From NCBI GenBank assembly GCA_910574455.1, contig CAJSYZ010000004.1:1-64000 (forward strand): a stretch of 64,000 bases of DNA, in the 5' to 3' direction. Origin of the DNA: Trichaptum fuscoviolaceum (taxonomy: Eukaryota; Basidiomycota; Agaricomycetes; Hymenochaetales; Trichaptaceae). The position numbers were made by a program, and so were the translations under genes. The notes beneath the pieces are model-generated. The model did no database searches. It was not told the origin of the DNA and saw nothing but the letters and a program-made list of their open reading frames with translations. Shown piece by piece: positions 1-10,141 of this stretch (position 1 is the stretch's first letter; the number at the start of each line of letters is the position of its first letter).

Positions 1-168
1 CCCTAACCCTAACCCTAACCCTAACCCTAACCCTAACCCTAACCCTAACCCTAACCCTAACCCTAACCCCTAACCCTAACCCTAACCCTAACCCTAACCC
101 TAACCCTAACCCTAACCCTAACCCTAACCCTAACCCTAACCCTAACCCTAACCCTAACCCTAGCCCTA
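1..168. repeat. Telomeric CCCTAA repeat array
   Basis: About 27 tandem CCCTAA units (TTAGGG on the other strand) run from base 1. One 7-nt variant (CCCCTAA) lies near position 67, and decayed units (CCCTAG, CCCTAC) close the array near 165. The C-rich strand reads 5' to 3' into the window, so the chromosome end is at the left edge. Confidence 0.98.
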
Positions 169-1180
169 CAAACGAACTAACCTTAACTGACACTAACCCT
201 ATCATAACCTTACTTTCTATTATTTACCTCTACTCCGTAATCCGATTATCTAATCTCAATCAATTACTATATTTATACATCAACACTGTCACTAACTCAT
301 TTCGATAACATATGCTACTAACACTTCATATTAACCCGTGTTACTAACATTTCCCTCTGTACTGCCACTAACCCGGATTGCTAACGTCTGTCACTAACAC
401 TTGTCATTAATCCGGGTCACTAACATCTGCCGGGTTATACCCTTCATAATCTATACGGGTTACTAACATCTTATCGGGTTATCACTTTATTTCTACTTCT
501 ACTCGGGTTACTAACACTTGACGGGTTACGCTCTTATTCATGCTCATTATCGGGTCTCACTCATTCAATTAAAATACGGTTTACACAGTTAAATACAGCT
601 ACAAGATCAATCGGGTTAGCTTACTGACAAGAACAAGTCATTAACTTGCTCCATTATTACGCTCTGCAACAATATATATCTTACTGACTCTGCATCAGTT
701 CTCTCTGCTACACTTTAAATGACAACTGTTTAACATCAGCCTTCAATTGTAATATACGGGTTACATACTAAGACTATATCACAAGCAGAACAGAGTATAT
801 GCTTCATGTTACTTTACTCTGACTTATACGCTCTACAGCCTGTACTTCAGTCAGCCTGACTGATCTCATATATTGTGTTTATCATATCTAATTCGTATCT
901 GACTCTAACTCAGCTTAATAACAAGTGCATCTGAATTAGTGGAGCAGCTCATTGATACATCAGTATTATTGACTATCAATGGTTAGACATTCTGATAATA
1001 GCTATAACAGATCAGATATACGTAACATAAATGTAACTTAGAACAGACAGTTACTTATGCAAGTCATAGCTGAGACTAGTCAGATTTAGCTGAGACTAGT
1101 CAGATTACAGTCTCTGACATAAATCCAATCAGAATACGTAACAAGCCCTCTAATAGAATGACTTTGAACTCTGAGACTCT
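169..1180. other. Subtelomeric DNA with degenerate telomere-like words
   Basis: AT-rich DNA without a supported gene. Between about 320 and 620 it repeats the words CGGGTTA and CTAAC many times at irregular spacing (for example CGGGTTACTAACA near 470 and 500). These look like drifted telomere-derived sequence. Confidence 0.6.
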
Positions 1181-1264
1181 GACTTTCATTTCATTAGAAT
1201 GAATATATTCTGAATTATAACTTATTTTCCGTTCTATTAGAATGAGATTGGACCCTGAGACTTT

Positions 1265-1480
1265 GGACCCTGACTTTGGTTCTAATAGAACGAAAAATAT
1301 TCATTTAATTGTGATTTATGACTGGACCCTGACTTTGGTTCTAATAGAATGAAAAATATTCATTTAAATTTGATTTATGGCTGGACCCTGAATCTCATTC
1401 CATTAGAACGAAAAATATTCATTTAATTTTGATTTATGACTGGACCCTGACTTTGGTTCTAATGGAACGAAAATATTCAG
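1265..1480. repeat. 59-bp tandem repeat
   Basis: The word GGACCCTG recurs at 1265, 1324, 1383 and 1442, an exact 59-bp period. Each unit continues with a TTCTAATAGAAYG-type word, AAAATATTCATTT and TGATTTATG. The last unit is truncated. The array overlaps the predicted 3' end of the minus-strand gene ending at 1403. Confidence 0.9.
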
Positions 1481-4004
1481 ATTTATTGCTGATTTTTTCG
1501 ATTTTGACTTGTGATTTTGGTGAGAGAGGTCAGACCCTGAGCGACGGACCCTGAACCCTGAGCGACGGAGACTAGACCCTGAGCGACGGAGACTAGACCC
1601 TGAGCGACGGAATCTAATTGGGATGAGCGACGAGCGACGGAAGTCAGACCCTGAGCGACGGAGGTAGACCCTGAGCGACGGAGCCCGAAAAGGCAAGAGA
1701 CCCTGAGCGACGGGCTGAAAAAGGCAAGAGACCCTGAGCGACGGACTGAAAAAGGAAAGAGACCCTGAGCGACGGAGACCCTGAGCGACGGGCGACGGTC
1801 GAGTAGGGGGGGTACTCTTCGCGGGCATATATATAGGTTGAGCAGGCTTCTCTGCTAGTTTCTCTGCAGATTGGGCAGATTTCTCTGCTGATTTCTCTGC
1901 AGGTACAGCTGGTTTCTCTGCAATAACAGAGGGAGTCTGTGTGGCAGGAAGAAGTTCCTGATTATAGGGAGGAGGTGCCAATTGGTCATCTGACTTCTGA
2001 GTAGACGCAGTTGAAACTTGATCTTGAGTAGATGGAGTAGGGGCCATTTGATCCTGTGGTAGAGTGACTGATCCAGTATCATCCTCCAGATCTGATAGAT
2101 CTGAATCAGAGTTCACTATTATGCTCTGCTCTGGTGCAGGTGGTTCTGGTTCTGGTGAACTTGGTGAAGGAGATGGAGGAGATGGAGGAGTAGTAGGACC
2201 ATATTTGTCTGGCCACAAGCTGTGCTTCAGTTGAGGCAGATTAGTTGGATTGGCCATTTGATCAATATTAAAGTGTTGATCAGAGTACTGATAAGTGGAT
2301 AGATTGAAGATAACTCCATTTTCCTTGATGCCAATAGCCTTTACCATCAATGTAATAGTTTGATGGAAGCCAATGAAGTGTTGTGGCATAAGAATCTTCA
2401 GGTCCTTGAATTTCTTCCATGTGTGAGGTCCAGCAGGAGTGTTGAACACATTGAAATATTGTTCAATGATTTGGAAGAGATGCTGATGGAATTTGAGATA
2501 GTGATCATTTGTTTCCAACATTAAAGCCTTGTAGTCCTTGTCGTTCATCAGCTTAAGATTAACTTTGCTGAGAGGGGTTCTGTTGATGTAGATGGCAAGA
2601 AGAACCCTAAGATGATTTTCTGCACTGAAGAAATAGGGGAACTTCAGCAAGGTAGCAGGTTTTGCCCTATTAAATTGCTGAAGTATATCATTGCCAGGTA
2701 TGTTGAAGAAGTGAAGGATCTGAAATATAATTAGTTAAAAATAAATATATTAGAAGAAAAATGCTTACTGATGCTATAATGTTTTTATACATATCAACCA
2801 GATTTGACAATCTGTCATCCATACTGGTTCCACAAATGTTGGCTGGGGAAGGCCAGATATCCATAAAAACTGGTTGCATATAAGCCAAAGACAGAGTTTT
2901 ATTCTGAGTATTGAGAAGATTGAGCAGATATTTCTGGGCATGGCAGAGTCTGGTTTGGTTGGTTTGTTCTGGAAATAGTGGTGGTTGTGGAAAAAATGGA
3001 CAAGTATCATGATAAAGATCGATTTTTTTGACCAGAAGATTGGTTTGACACCATTGGTTATTAATGTCAGAGAGTTGAATTTCATGTTCATTGGCCAAGT
3101 GCTGAAAATGTTCTAGTAGAGTCTTCAAGTAAAACTGAAAGAACTATAAACTATTAGTTTAACACTAAAATAAATTAAAAGAACTGTAACTTACTATGTG
3201 TCTTCCAGCTCCAAAAATATATTCACAATGGCTCTTTCCCACAGTATTCCAAAGTGGAACTTGACAGAGCAAAAGCAGATTCTTGAAGGTTTCAGGACTA
3301 TCCATTTCATACTTGATTAAACTGGATTTGTACTTGGAACTTAAAGAGTCCATTTTTGGCATGGCTGCTTTAATTTCCTCTCTGACTCTTTCTTCAGAAA
3401 TCCCAGGATTGTTGGCCAAGAAAGTTGCTAAGGTATTGCCAAGGTATTCCATGCCTTGACCAAAGTCAGGCTCCTTTGGTGACTTGAACTTGGTCTTGTC
3501 ATTGTCAAAATAGTTGACTAGACTAAAGTATATTAAGTTAGAAAGTTAACTAATCTTTGAAAAAAAAGTTGCTTACTTGATTTGCCAGTGTTCAAATATA
3601 TCTGGCAAGAATTTTGCAATGAAAATCTTCTCCTTGAATATGTCCTGGCATTCATGCATAGCAACATGATATCTGTGGCCTCCTCCAATACATATAGTTG
3701 GCCCATTGGAAATCCAAGCCTTGAGGCCATTAATTTCTCTCTGAACTAGCTTAGCATCAAACTCCTCTTGAGTCTTGACACCAATAGCTATCACCACCAT
3801 AGCATTGGCAACAGATACCCAGCCCATAGGATATTCCTTGATGTTGGCAACAAGATTTTTGATGTTAACATCATTTACTGGGCGTTGGTTTGGATGCATA
3901 GACATTTGAGTAAGATCTGCAAAGACAATCCCCAGATTCTGGTTCTCTACCTCCAACAGAGCATTGGCATTGGCAAGAGAAAGAGCTTGAGTGTCCAGTG
4001 ACAT
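1403..4004 (-). CDS. Subtelomeric ParB/sulfiredoxin-like domain protein, four exons
   Basis: Exons 4004-3577, 3522-3195, 3134-2769 and 2719-1403 join in frame across GT-AG introns of 49 to 60 nt to give about 812 residues. Residues 39-45 (NQRPVND) and 107-118 (a GGGHRYHVAMHE motif) resemble the PxR and GxxR signatures of ParB/sulfiredoxin-fold domains. This is a motif call, not a database match. The middle part (about 145-545) is unrecognised. It is followed by a Pro/Ser/Glu-rich stretch (about 549-572), AEK-type repeats (about 640-670), and a tail encoded by the minisatellite at 1532-1800. The start is the first ATG of the open exon. The function is unknown. Position next to the telomere and lack of a usual housekeeping fold suggest a telomere-associated or selfish gene (inference). 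The 3' end is the least certain part, since an extra intron could remove the repeat-coded tail. Confidence 0.7.
1532..1800. repeat. CCCTGAGCGACGG minisatellite
   Basis: About ten copies of the 13-mer CCCTGAGCGACGG are separated by short variable spacers. It lies inside the last exon of the gene at 1403-4004. There, minus-strand translation gives RRSGS-like or VAQGL-like peptides depending on the local frame. Confidence 0.9.
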
Positions 4005-4050
4005 CTAAAGAATCAAATGAATATTATTAGATTTGAATTAATATAGAGAA

Positions 4051-4410
4051 AATCGGAAAAATGGAAAGAAAATAGAATAAAAAGGTTCCACTGGACTGTC
4101 TTACTAAGCATTAAGGGTCCAAAAATGCGCCACCAATGTAGCTTCAGAATGCATATGGCCTTAAGCCAAACAAAGCAAAACTGAACTTAAAACAAATAAA
4201 TCGGAAAAATGGAAAGAAAATAGAATAAAAAGGTTCCACTGGACTGTCTTACTAAGCATTAAGGGTCCAAAAATGCGCCAGATCATCAGCTTTCCACCAT
4301 ACATGTGTATTCACACAAATAAGGCCAAAGTAACTTAAATAAAAATAAAATCCGAAAAATAGAGAGAAAATAGAATAAAAAGGTTCCAGTGGACTGTCTT
4401 ACTAATCAAA
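4051..4410. repeat. Three phased direct repeats upstream of the ParB-like gene
   Basis: An 82-bp unit at 4051-4132 recurs with no difference seen at 4199-4280, and again diverged and shortened at about 4349-4410. The spacing is 148 and 150 bp. Each unit starts AATCSGAAAAAT and contains AAAAGGTTCCA(C/G)TGGACTG. They sit just upstream of the start codon at 4004, so they may be promoter or leader elements. Confidence 0.85.
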
Positions 4411-4439
4411 AAAGCGTCACACTCACCTTGGCTTAATAG

Positions 4440-5270
4440 AGTAACAACTTTGTGACTGGTAGAGCTAAGTGTGGGAACTTATGTAGAGGGTGGGAATTAT
4501 TAGGGGGGGAAATAGGCCTCCTTATATACCTTTCAGAGCTCAGGGTCCTTCCTAATGCATCAAATCACATGTCATATGCTTCAGCCAATCACAGGCTTGG
4601 TTCCCACACCTGTGGAAACATGTGAGAACTTTTTTTCAAATAAGGTAACTTAATTTGCAATACCCCTGTCACATGTACTACTAATTACTCCGGATCTAAA
4701 AATGGCGCCACAGGCCTCTAAATATAACCAAAATGATCGGATAATTCGTCCGATTCCGGAACTGCTTTCCGTTCCATGATCCGCCGCTTCCTTCTATTGT
4801 TACAGCCTATTCTTTGACAGATAACTTAGCCACTTAATTAACTTATTGCAAATTAACTACTCCGACCCTTCCAGTGCCACTATAGCCGCCGCAAAATATC
4901 CAAAATGACCGGATAAGTTACCGGAATCTGAATCTGGTCTCAGATTGTCATTTCGGCGCTCCGCTCTTTTAATATTCAGTATTCTTTATAACTGGCCATG
5001 TACTTAACTAAAAAATATACTAAAATATGCATTATTTTGCAAATATTTGTGCCAATTCAAATCCGAAAAGAGCGCCCGTTTCCGGTAACACCTTCGTCAC
5101 ATATGGCATCCGAAAGCATATTAAATTTTATTATTTTAATAAAATAAGCTGTTCTTTGCTCCCCCTTTATCCTAAAATCATATAAAAATAACCAATATCC
5201 ACAAAAATATTCTGACATTCTATAGTTACATTAATCATGTATCTGCACTCCAATATATAACAATAACACT
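4440..5270. other. Gene-free AT-rich stretch
   Basis: No supported coding region or RNA gene was seen. The words TCCGGA and CCGGAT recur (for example near 4690, 4755 and 4920), but no clean repeat unit emerged. Confidence 0.5.
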
Positions 5271-5280
5271 CTTAAATCAT

Positions 5281-5560
5281 ATGTTGGTGCCCCAGAGCGC
5301 CCCGTTATAAAATAGTGGTTCCCCCCAGCGCCTCGTTGCGCTCCAACCAAAATAAATAGGTGAACTCTTGCGCCCCGTTATAAAATAGTGGCGCCCCCCA
5401 GCGCCCCGTTGCGCCCCGACCAAAATAGATAAGTGAACCCTTGCGCCCCGACCCAAAATGGAAATTGACTGTTGCGCCCCGACCCAAAATGGAAATGGAC
5501 CCTGGCGCCCCGACCAAAAAAGGAAATGGACCCTGGCACCCCAAACATATTGGCGCCCCG
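5281..5560. repeat. GCGCCCCG tandem array
   Basis: The word GCGCCCCG or a one-base variant occurs about ten times. Two diverged units of about 75 bp come first (GCGCCCCGTTATAAAATAGT near 5289 and 5371). About three shorter units follow, built on CGACCCAAAATGGAAAT. Open frames across this array are repeat translations and are not called as genes. Confidence 0.8.
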
Positions 5561-5567
5561 TTCCCCA

Positions 5568-5588
5568 CCGACTACCTCCGGTAGTCGG
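5568..5588. other. Perfect 9-bp hairpin
   Basis: CCGACTACC at 5568-5576 and GGTAGTCGG at 5580-5588 are perfect inverted complements with a 3-nt loop. They lie directly at the end of the GCGCCCCG array, before a CATATATATAGGG word. Confidence 0.7.
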
Positions 5589-5599
5589 AAGCGTCATAT

Positions 5600-6500
5600 A
5601 TATAGGGACCCCCTCAGCATGTTTTGATCTGTCTTCGTGTATAAGGCGGATTCATAATCCCTATATAACGCAATAGAGACCATATGATCCTATTGCAATG
5701 CTCGGGACACGTTCATGAGTACCAACGCTCTGTCTCGAAGATTAATAAATATACATGAGAAGGTATACTTAACACGAAGCTCACCTTATGCGGTAATCGC
5801 CTAAACACCTTTTTAAAGTTGTCGTCACTGAAAATAGGATCATTGCCCAGATGTCATGTGCAGGTTTTCTGAGTTCAGTAGCGCCTTGAGGGTAATGAGG
5901 CGCTCCGCAAGAGCATCCACACTTCTGGGTGAAAGAAGCTCCTTGGGAGGTTTTTAAGAAGAACGGAAAATCCAAGAGCGTTCTGGAACCTTCAGATCAT
6001 TGAATCAACTGCGCATGCATGCACTTCGTAGAATCTCGAGCGACTTACTGACAGCCTTTAGTGTGCATTTATGGATGTCTTGAAGTCAGTTTGACAGGAG
6101 TTGGACGTTGCCACACCTCCGCTTTTCAGTCCGTGAAAAATTCAAACAAGGATGGGAACAATGCGCTGCTGATGTGGATAAGCGCCGTTCCCAGCGTCTG
6201 ACCCAACTTCTTGAACCTTGCGAACGCCACATCGCGGACCCGTCGCGCTGATACGTGCGCCTTAGGTGGAGAAGATATCAGGCAGAAGCCCGAAAGCTGA
6301 GAGAGCCTAAGATCCGGAAAAAAATCGAAGTCCTGAAGATTCTCTTGCCAGTGCACAGCAGGGCGATATGAAGAAGCTGACGGCGCGGTCAAAATTGTGC
6401 CCGATTCCAGTCTAGAGTCGGTTGTAGGTTGTGCTGTTTGAGAGGACCGGGATGGATTGTCAGTCAACCAACAGAATTCGCTGCAAAGATCACGGCAGTA
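5600..6500. other. Intergenic, no supported gene
   Basis: A minus-strand open frame of 113 codons (6467-6126) and smaller frames exist. None shows a recognisable motif or a convincing splice context. Homology with the VPS10 promoter region begins near 6510. Confidence 0.4.
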
Positions 6501-6666
6501 AGAAGTAAAGACAGAAATGAAACTCCGACCATTGAATTACAGTGATTTGAAATGTAATGACGTAATTTGCTTCGGGTCAGAGTCGTGTTGCGGCAACACC
6601 ACTGGCAGGCCCGCGCGCAAACGCGTCCACACGACGTCCAACATGTCTGCGCCGTCGTACATAGCG

Positions 6667-7028
6667 ATGGCGGACAGGAAACAGCCACTCTGGATGCTGC
6701 TTCCTCTTTCTCCGATATCGGTTGTCCATGCGCAGGGCAAGCCGGTCGTTGTGTACACCGACTTCAAGAACGTTCCGCAGCGACTGCTCTTCTTCAACGA
6801 TGCTATAGTGAGTTCTCCTCTACCCATATTTTCTATTTGTTTTCGCTGACTGACGACTACCGCAGGACTTCACCATCAAGAGATTGGCTGTTACGTACGC
6901 GCTCAGCTCTTCCCGGCTGTTCGCGCGGACAGATTTCTTCAATAACGAGTCGCGACTCGCGCGCGGGGCGGTGCCAAGTATGTCTTCGAGGAGAGGCCAA
7001 GGGAAAGGGAAGGAAATGCAATGACTGA
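6667..7028 (+). pseudogene. Truncated VPS10 copy 1 (exon 1 plus internal fragment)
   Basis: The ATG at 6667 begins an in-frame copy of VPS10 exon 1 (MADRKQPLW to FFNDAI). It keeps the signal-peptide-like hydrophobic stretch and a GTGAG donor at 6808. After a short intron-like gap ending CGCAG near 6863, the sequence jumps to a segment matching the middle of VPS10 exon 3 (compare GAGTCGCG at 6947 with 13513), then loses the frame. About 1400 of 1471 residues are missing. The same exon 1 to internal-fragment fusion occurs in the minus-strand copy at 34.2-34.7 kb. The deletion therefore probably predates the duplication. Confidence 0.8.
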
Positions 7029-7029
7029 G

Positions 7030-8260
7030 TGGATGGATAGCTTAAGCCCTAGATTGAGTCCCTCTGTGAGTCCTCCCGGGCTGGTGGACATGAATGGGCA
7101 TTTGATCTAACATGAACACCGAAGGGCCTTTACGTTCTCTACGCCTGGCCTGGAACTAACGCGGCCGTTTAGTCTTTACCGCGTGGTTGACGAGGGTTGG
7201 GATGCCTCTCAGCGGGCTTATCTATCATATGACACCGTCGATCAGGCAACGATATCGAATGCGGAAGGCGTGGTTGGACCGAGGGCATTGCGCCCGTTCG
7301 CCGTTTGGTAGAAACCCTCCTAGTCCACCGGGTCGACTTCTTTGCGTCGGCCTTCGACCTGTTAGGTCTACACCTCACTGGCAAATCCCGGCTGAGATCG
7401 CTCCGAGAGCGAAGGAGTCCAAAAAGTTGGGCTTCGGTAGTCAAGTCGACTTTTTGCTGAGCTTTTTCCCTTGCTGATTTTGTAGGATCGCGATCCCGGG
7501 CCGGTTGTGCAAATTGAGGACGTCCGACGGAGAGATGATGCTCGACTATTGCTGTTCGTGCAAGGGTGCGTTCGCTGGCGGCGAAACGAAGGTGGACGCT
7601 GGAGTGGAGGGTATCCGAGTAGTTAAGTTTGCGCCTTGTATCCGAGGTCGACAATGGTACTTGCACACTTATTCTTTTTTGAGAGACCTTCGGTCATTCT
7701 GAACTGCACGGCACCTCAAGGTCCTTTACGGTTCTCTGCGCGTTAGTTAAATAATACAGACCCACAGAGAGACCTAACGACCTAACGTGATGGACTGCAC
7801 ATCCCAATGCATGCACGTTATCGGTGGAGGAAATCCAGTCGATGATCGTTCTCCCAGTGGGACGTGAAGTGAAGTGAAGTCTGACTGCCTGCCGTGAAAT
7901 GTTCACGAACGTAGTTAAGTACCCGCCAATGAAGATACAGCCCTTCAGACAGGCGAAGCATCGTGCCAGCCAGGTCAGGAAGTGTCAGGATACGTCACTG
8001 GCAGACGCTGTAAGCAAAAGGAAACTTTCCCTGGTGAAGATTGCCAAACTGCAAGTCAAGTTTTACACACTGTGAGGCTTCGGCAAGCAAAATGAGGCTG
8101 CTTCGTACAAGTAGGTGGCGAAGATCTTAGTGTACATAATGTAACCTAGAGTATTACAACAAGCCAAAGAAGCTTGAACAATTTCCGGTTGATTAATGAC
8201 GTTAATCTGCATGTAGATTGTGAAACCTAGTGGGATAGCTTGATTAACCTCTGCTACTTT
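7030..8260. other. Intergenic, no supported gene
   Basis: Several open frames of 60 to 165 codons occur on both strands without motifs. A short word (CCTTTACG(G)TTCTCT) is repeated near 7130 and 7722. The first arm of the F-box inverted duplication begins near 8260. Confidence 0.4.
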
Positions 8261-9960
8261 TACGTCTACTGCTATGATCCGTCTTACACATATGAACTGC
8301 CTGGCCCGCTCTGGTGGAATTAATAAAAAGGAGCCGGAAACCATATGCGGGTGATCATTGGCATTTGATTGGCCGTCTCGGTAATTTGCGATGAGTCGGA
8401 GTCGGGAAAACTTCTCGTCACTGGCAGTGAGACACGCCGGCGCAGAGTACTTATGGACGCAGACGACCTGCATCTGCTGCAAAAGATCCAACACGCAACA
8501 CCTGCGCTTCAAAGCTGAACTGCAGGGGGGAACTTGAAGGTACGGACAAATATAGCTTGGTTGGCCAAAGAAGGACAAGGCTGAGGGCCGTGCTGACGAC
8601 CAATTTCAGATTGCTCAGGCTCGCACCGCAGCAATGCACGACATCAACGGCTTCCCACCCGAGATCCTCGACCACATCCTCCACAACGTCGAGCAGCCCG
8701 TCCCCGCCTCCGTCTACCTCCCCCAGTTCCCGCTCACGCCCCTCGCACGCGTGTGCCGCGCCTGGCAGCCCCTCGTCGAGCGCCGTCTCTACCGCACCGT
8801 CGCCCTCGGCAGCACGCTCAGCAGCTTCACAAACTTCTACCACGCGGACATCGATGCGCTGCCGAAGCAAGATAGGGCAATTGCGTACCTTGCGATGTAC
8901 AACGACCCGCGGTGCAGGGCGCGCGGCGGGGAGGTGTTTGTGAGGCAGTTTAGGGAGGCGCTGGAGGCGAATGACAGGTTGGCGAAGTTGGTGAGGACGC
9001 TGAGGCTGAAGGGGCGGATTGCGAGGGAGGATGCGGCGCGCGTGGACGACATCGTGGCGATCCTGAGACTGTGCACGGACGTCGTGCACGTCGAGCTGCA
9101 GGACTGCCACTACCCTGCGCCCCTGCGCTCGCCGCTCCTCGATGCCCTCAAGGGATGCCAGGCGTTGACCTCGCTGACGGTCAAGAACGCAGACGTCAGC
9201 AACGCCGTGCGCGTCCTGGGCACGACCGACTTCCTGTGCGCCGCTCCCGCCTGGCCTCGCCTGCGCCGCCTCGAGGTCAGCGTCCCCCGCCAGCCCGCGT
9301 CCGCCGACAGTATCGACGAGCACATCCCGGACCTCACCATCGACCCCACCTCTCTCCAACCAAACTGCTGCCCGCACCTCCAGTCCGTCGTCCTCCCCCG
9401 CGCACGCCTCCGCGGCCCGCACCTCCGCCTCCTCCACCGCATCACCGGCCCTGGTGCTGGCCTCATGCGCTTTGACGCTGTCGTGTCCGCCGACGCTGCC
9501 ACGCTCGCGGCGCTGCACGACTGCCTCGCCGCGTGGGCGCCTGCGCTACGCGTCCTCCGCCTGCACTTCGCCGCCCAGCCCGCACCGGCCGTCATCGTCG
9601 ACGCCCTACCTGCGTTCCGCCTGCTCGAGGACCTGGCCATCTCCTCGTCTCCGCGCGCAAGGGGCTCGATCGTACCCACGCAGAGCGAGGCGGAGGAGGA
9701 TAGGCAGCTGCAGCGAAAACAGGAGAAGGACGCGTGGATGCGCGTCATACGTGCCGTCACTGACGCACTGGCGGATTCGCGCCAGCTCCCGCGCATTCGC
9801 CGCCTCGCGATTCTCTTCAAGGGCATCCACGACCCCGAGCTCATCGTTTCAGAGAAGCATCTCGACGAGCTCTGTGCGCCACGTGAGATCAGTATGTTGT
9901 GGTGATTGCCAAGTCTGCGTAGGGGAGGCGAATTTTCGTGTACTAGGGCTTTTCGATAAT
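8260..9960 (+). repeat. Inverted duplication, arm 1 (F-box locus)
   Basis: This segment matches the reverse complement of 19215-20902. Shared landmarks run from the TACTGCT(A/T)TGATCCG word near 8266 through the AATAAAAAGGAGCCGGAA block at about 8322 and the F-box coding region to ACTAGGGCTTTT near 9942. Divergence rises towards the outer edges. Confidence 0.85.
8634..9905 (+). CDS. F-box/LRR-like protein, copy 1
   Basis: An uninterrupted 423-residue frame. Residues 4-55 (NGFPPEILDHILHNV to VCRAWQPLVERRLYR) match the F-box pattern that binds Skp1 in SCF ubiquitin ligases. The rest alternates leucine-rich helices and strands (LTSLTV, LRRLEVSV, LRVLRLHF), as in the divergent LRR tails of agaric F-box proteins, which recruit substrates. 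The ATG at 8634 lies directly before the F-box, and a possible 5'-UTR intron ends near 8617. Codons are strongly GC-ending, unlike the AT-rich accessory genes further in. A near-identical inverted paralogue lies at 19258-20514. The two differ by small indels, including one near residue 350 (RARGSIV present here, shortened in copy 2). The target is unknown. Confidence 0.85.
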   Translation: MHDINGFPPEILDHILHNVEQPVPASVYLPQFPLTPLARVCRAWQPLVERRLYRTVALGSTLSSFTNFYHADIDALPKQDRAIAYLAMYNDPRCRARGGEVFVRQFREALEANDRLAKLVRTLRLKGRIAREDAARVDDIVAILRLCTDVVHVELQDCHYPAPLRSPLLDALKGCQALTSLTVKNADVSNAVRVLGTTDFLCAAPAWPRLRRLEVSVPRQPASADSIDEHIPDLTIDPTSLQPNCCPHLQSVVLPRARLRGPHLRLLHRITGPGAGLMRFDAVVSADAATLAALHDCLAAWAPALRVLRLHFAAQPAPAVIVDALPAFRLLEDLAISSSPRARGSIVPTQSEAEEDRQLQRKQEKDAWMRVIRAVTDALADSRQLPRIRRLAILFKGIHDPELIVSEKHLDELCAPREISMLW

Positions 9961-10141
9961 GTTAATCGAGGTTTAAACTTAAATTTACTCGGGTCTAATC
10001 GCCGCCATCCAGACACACAAGCGCTAGGCGGCCCCGAGTGCGATGAAGGATGTCTGAGACATCCGAAATCCTTCAATTACCTGACGATGAACAAAATGTG
10101 AAGCCGCTCTCTTTTTCTAGCGCTGACAGTGTCGTTAGGCA

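Noticed and set aside
1532..1800. Possible CRISPR-like array (repeat plus spacers)
   Set aside because: Eukaryotic subtelomere, 13-bp repeat units with variable short spacers: a minisatellite.
5277..5597. A 106-codon minus-strand frame with FWSGRQGP-like repeats
   Set aside because: Pure translation of the GCGCCCCG tandem array. No start context, splice sites or domain.
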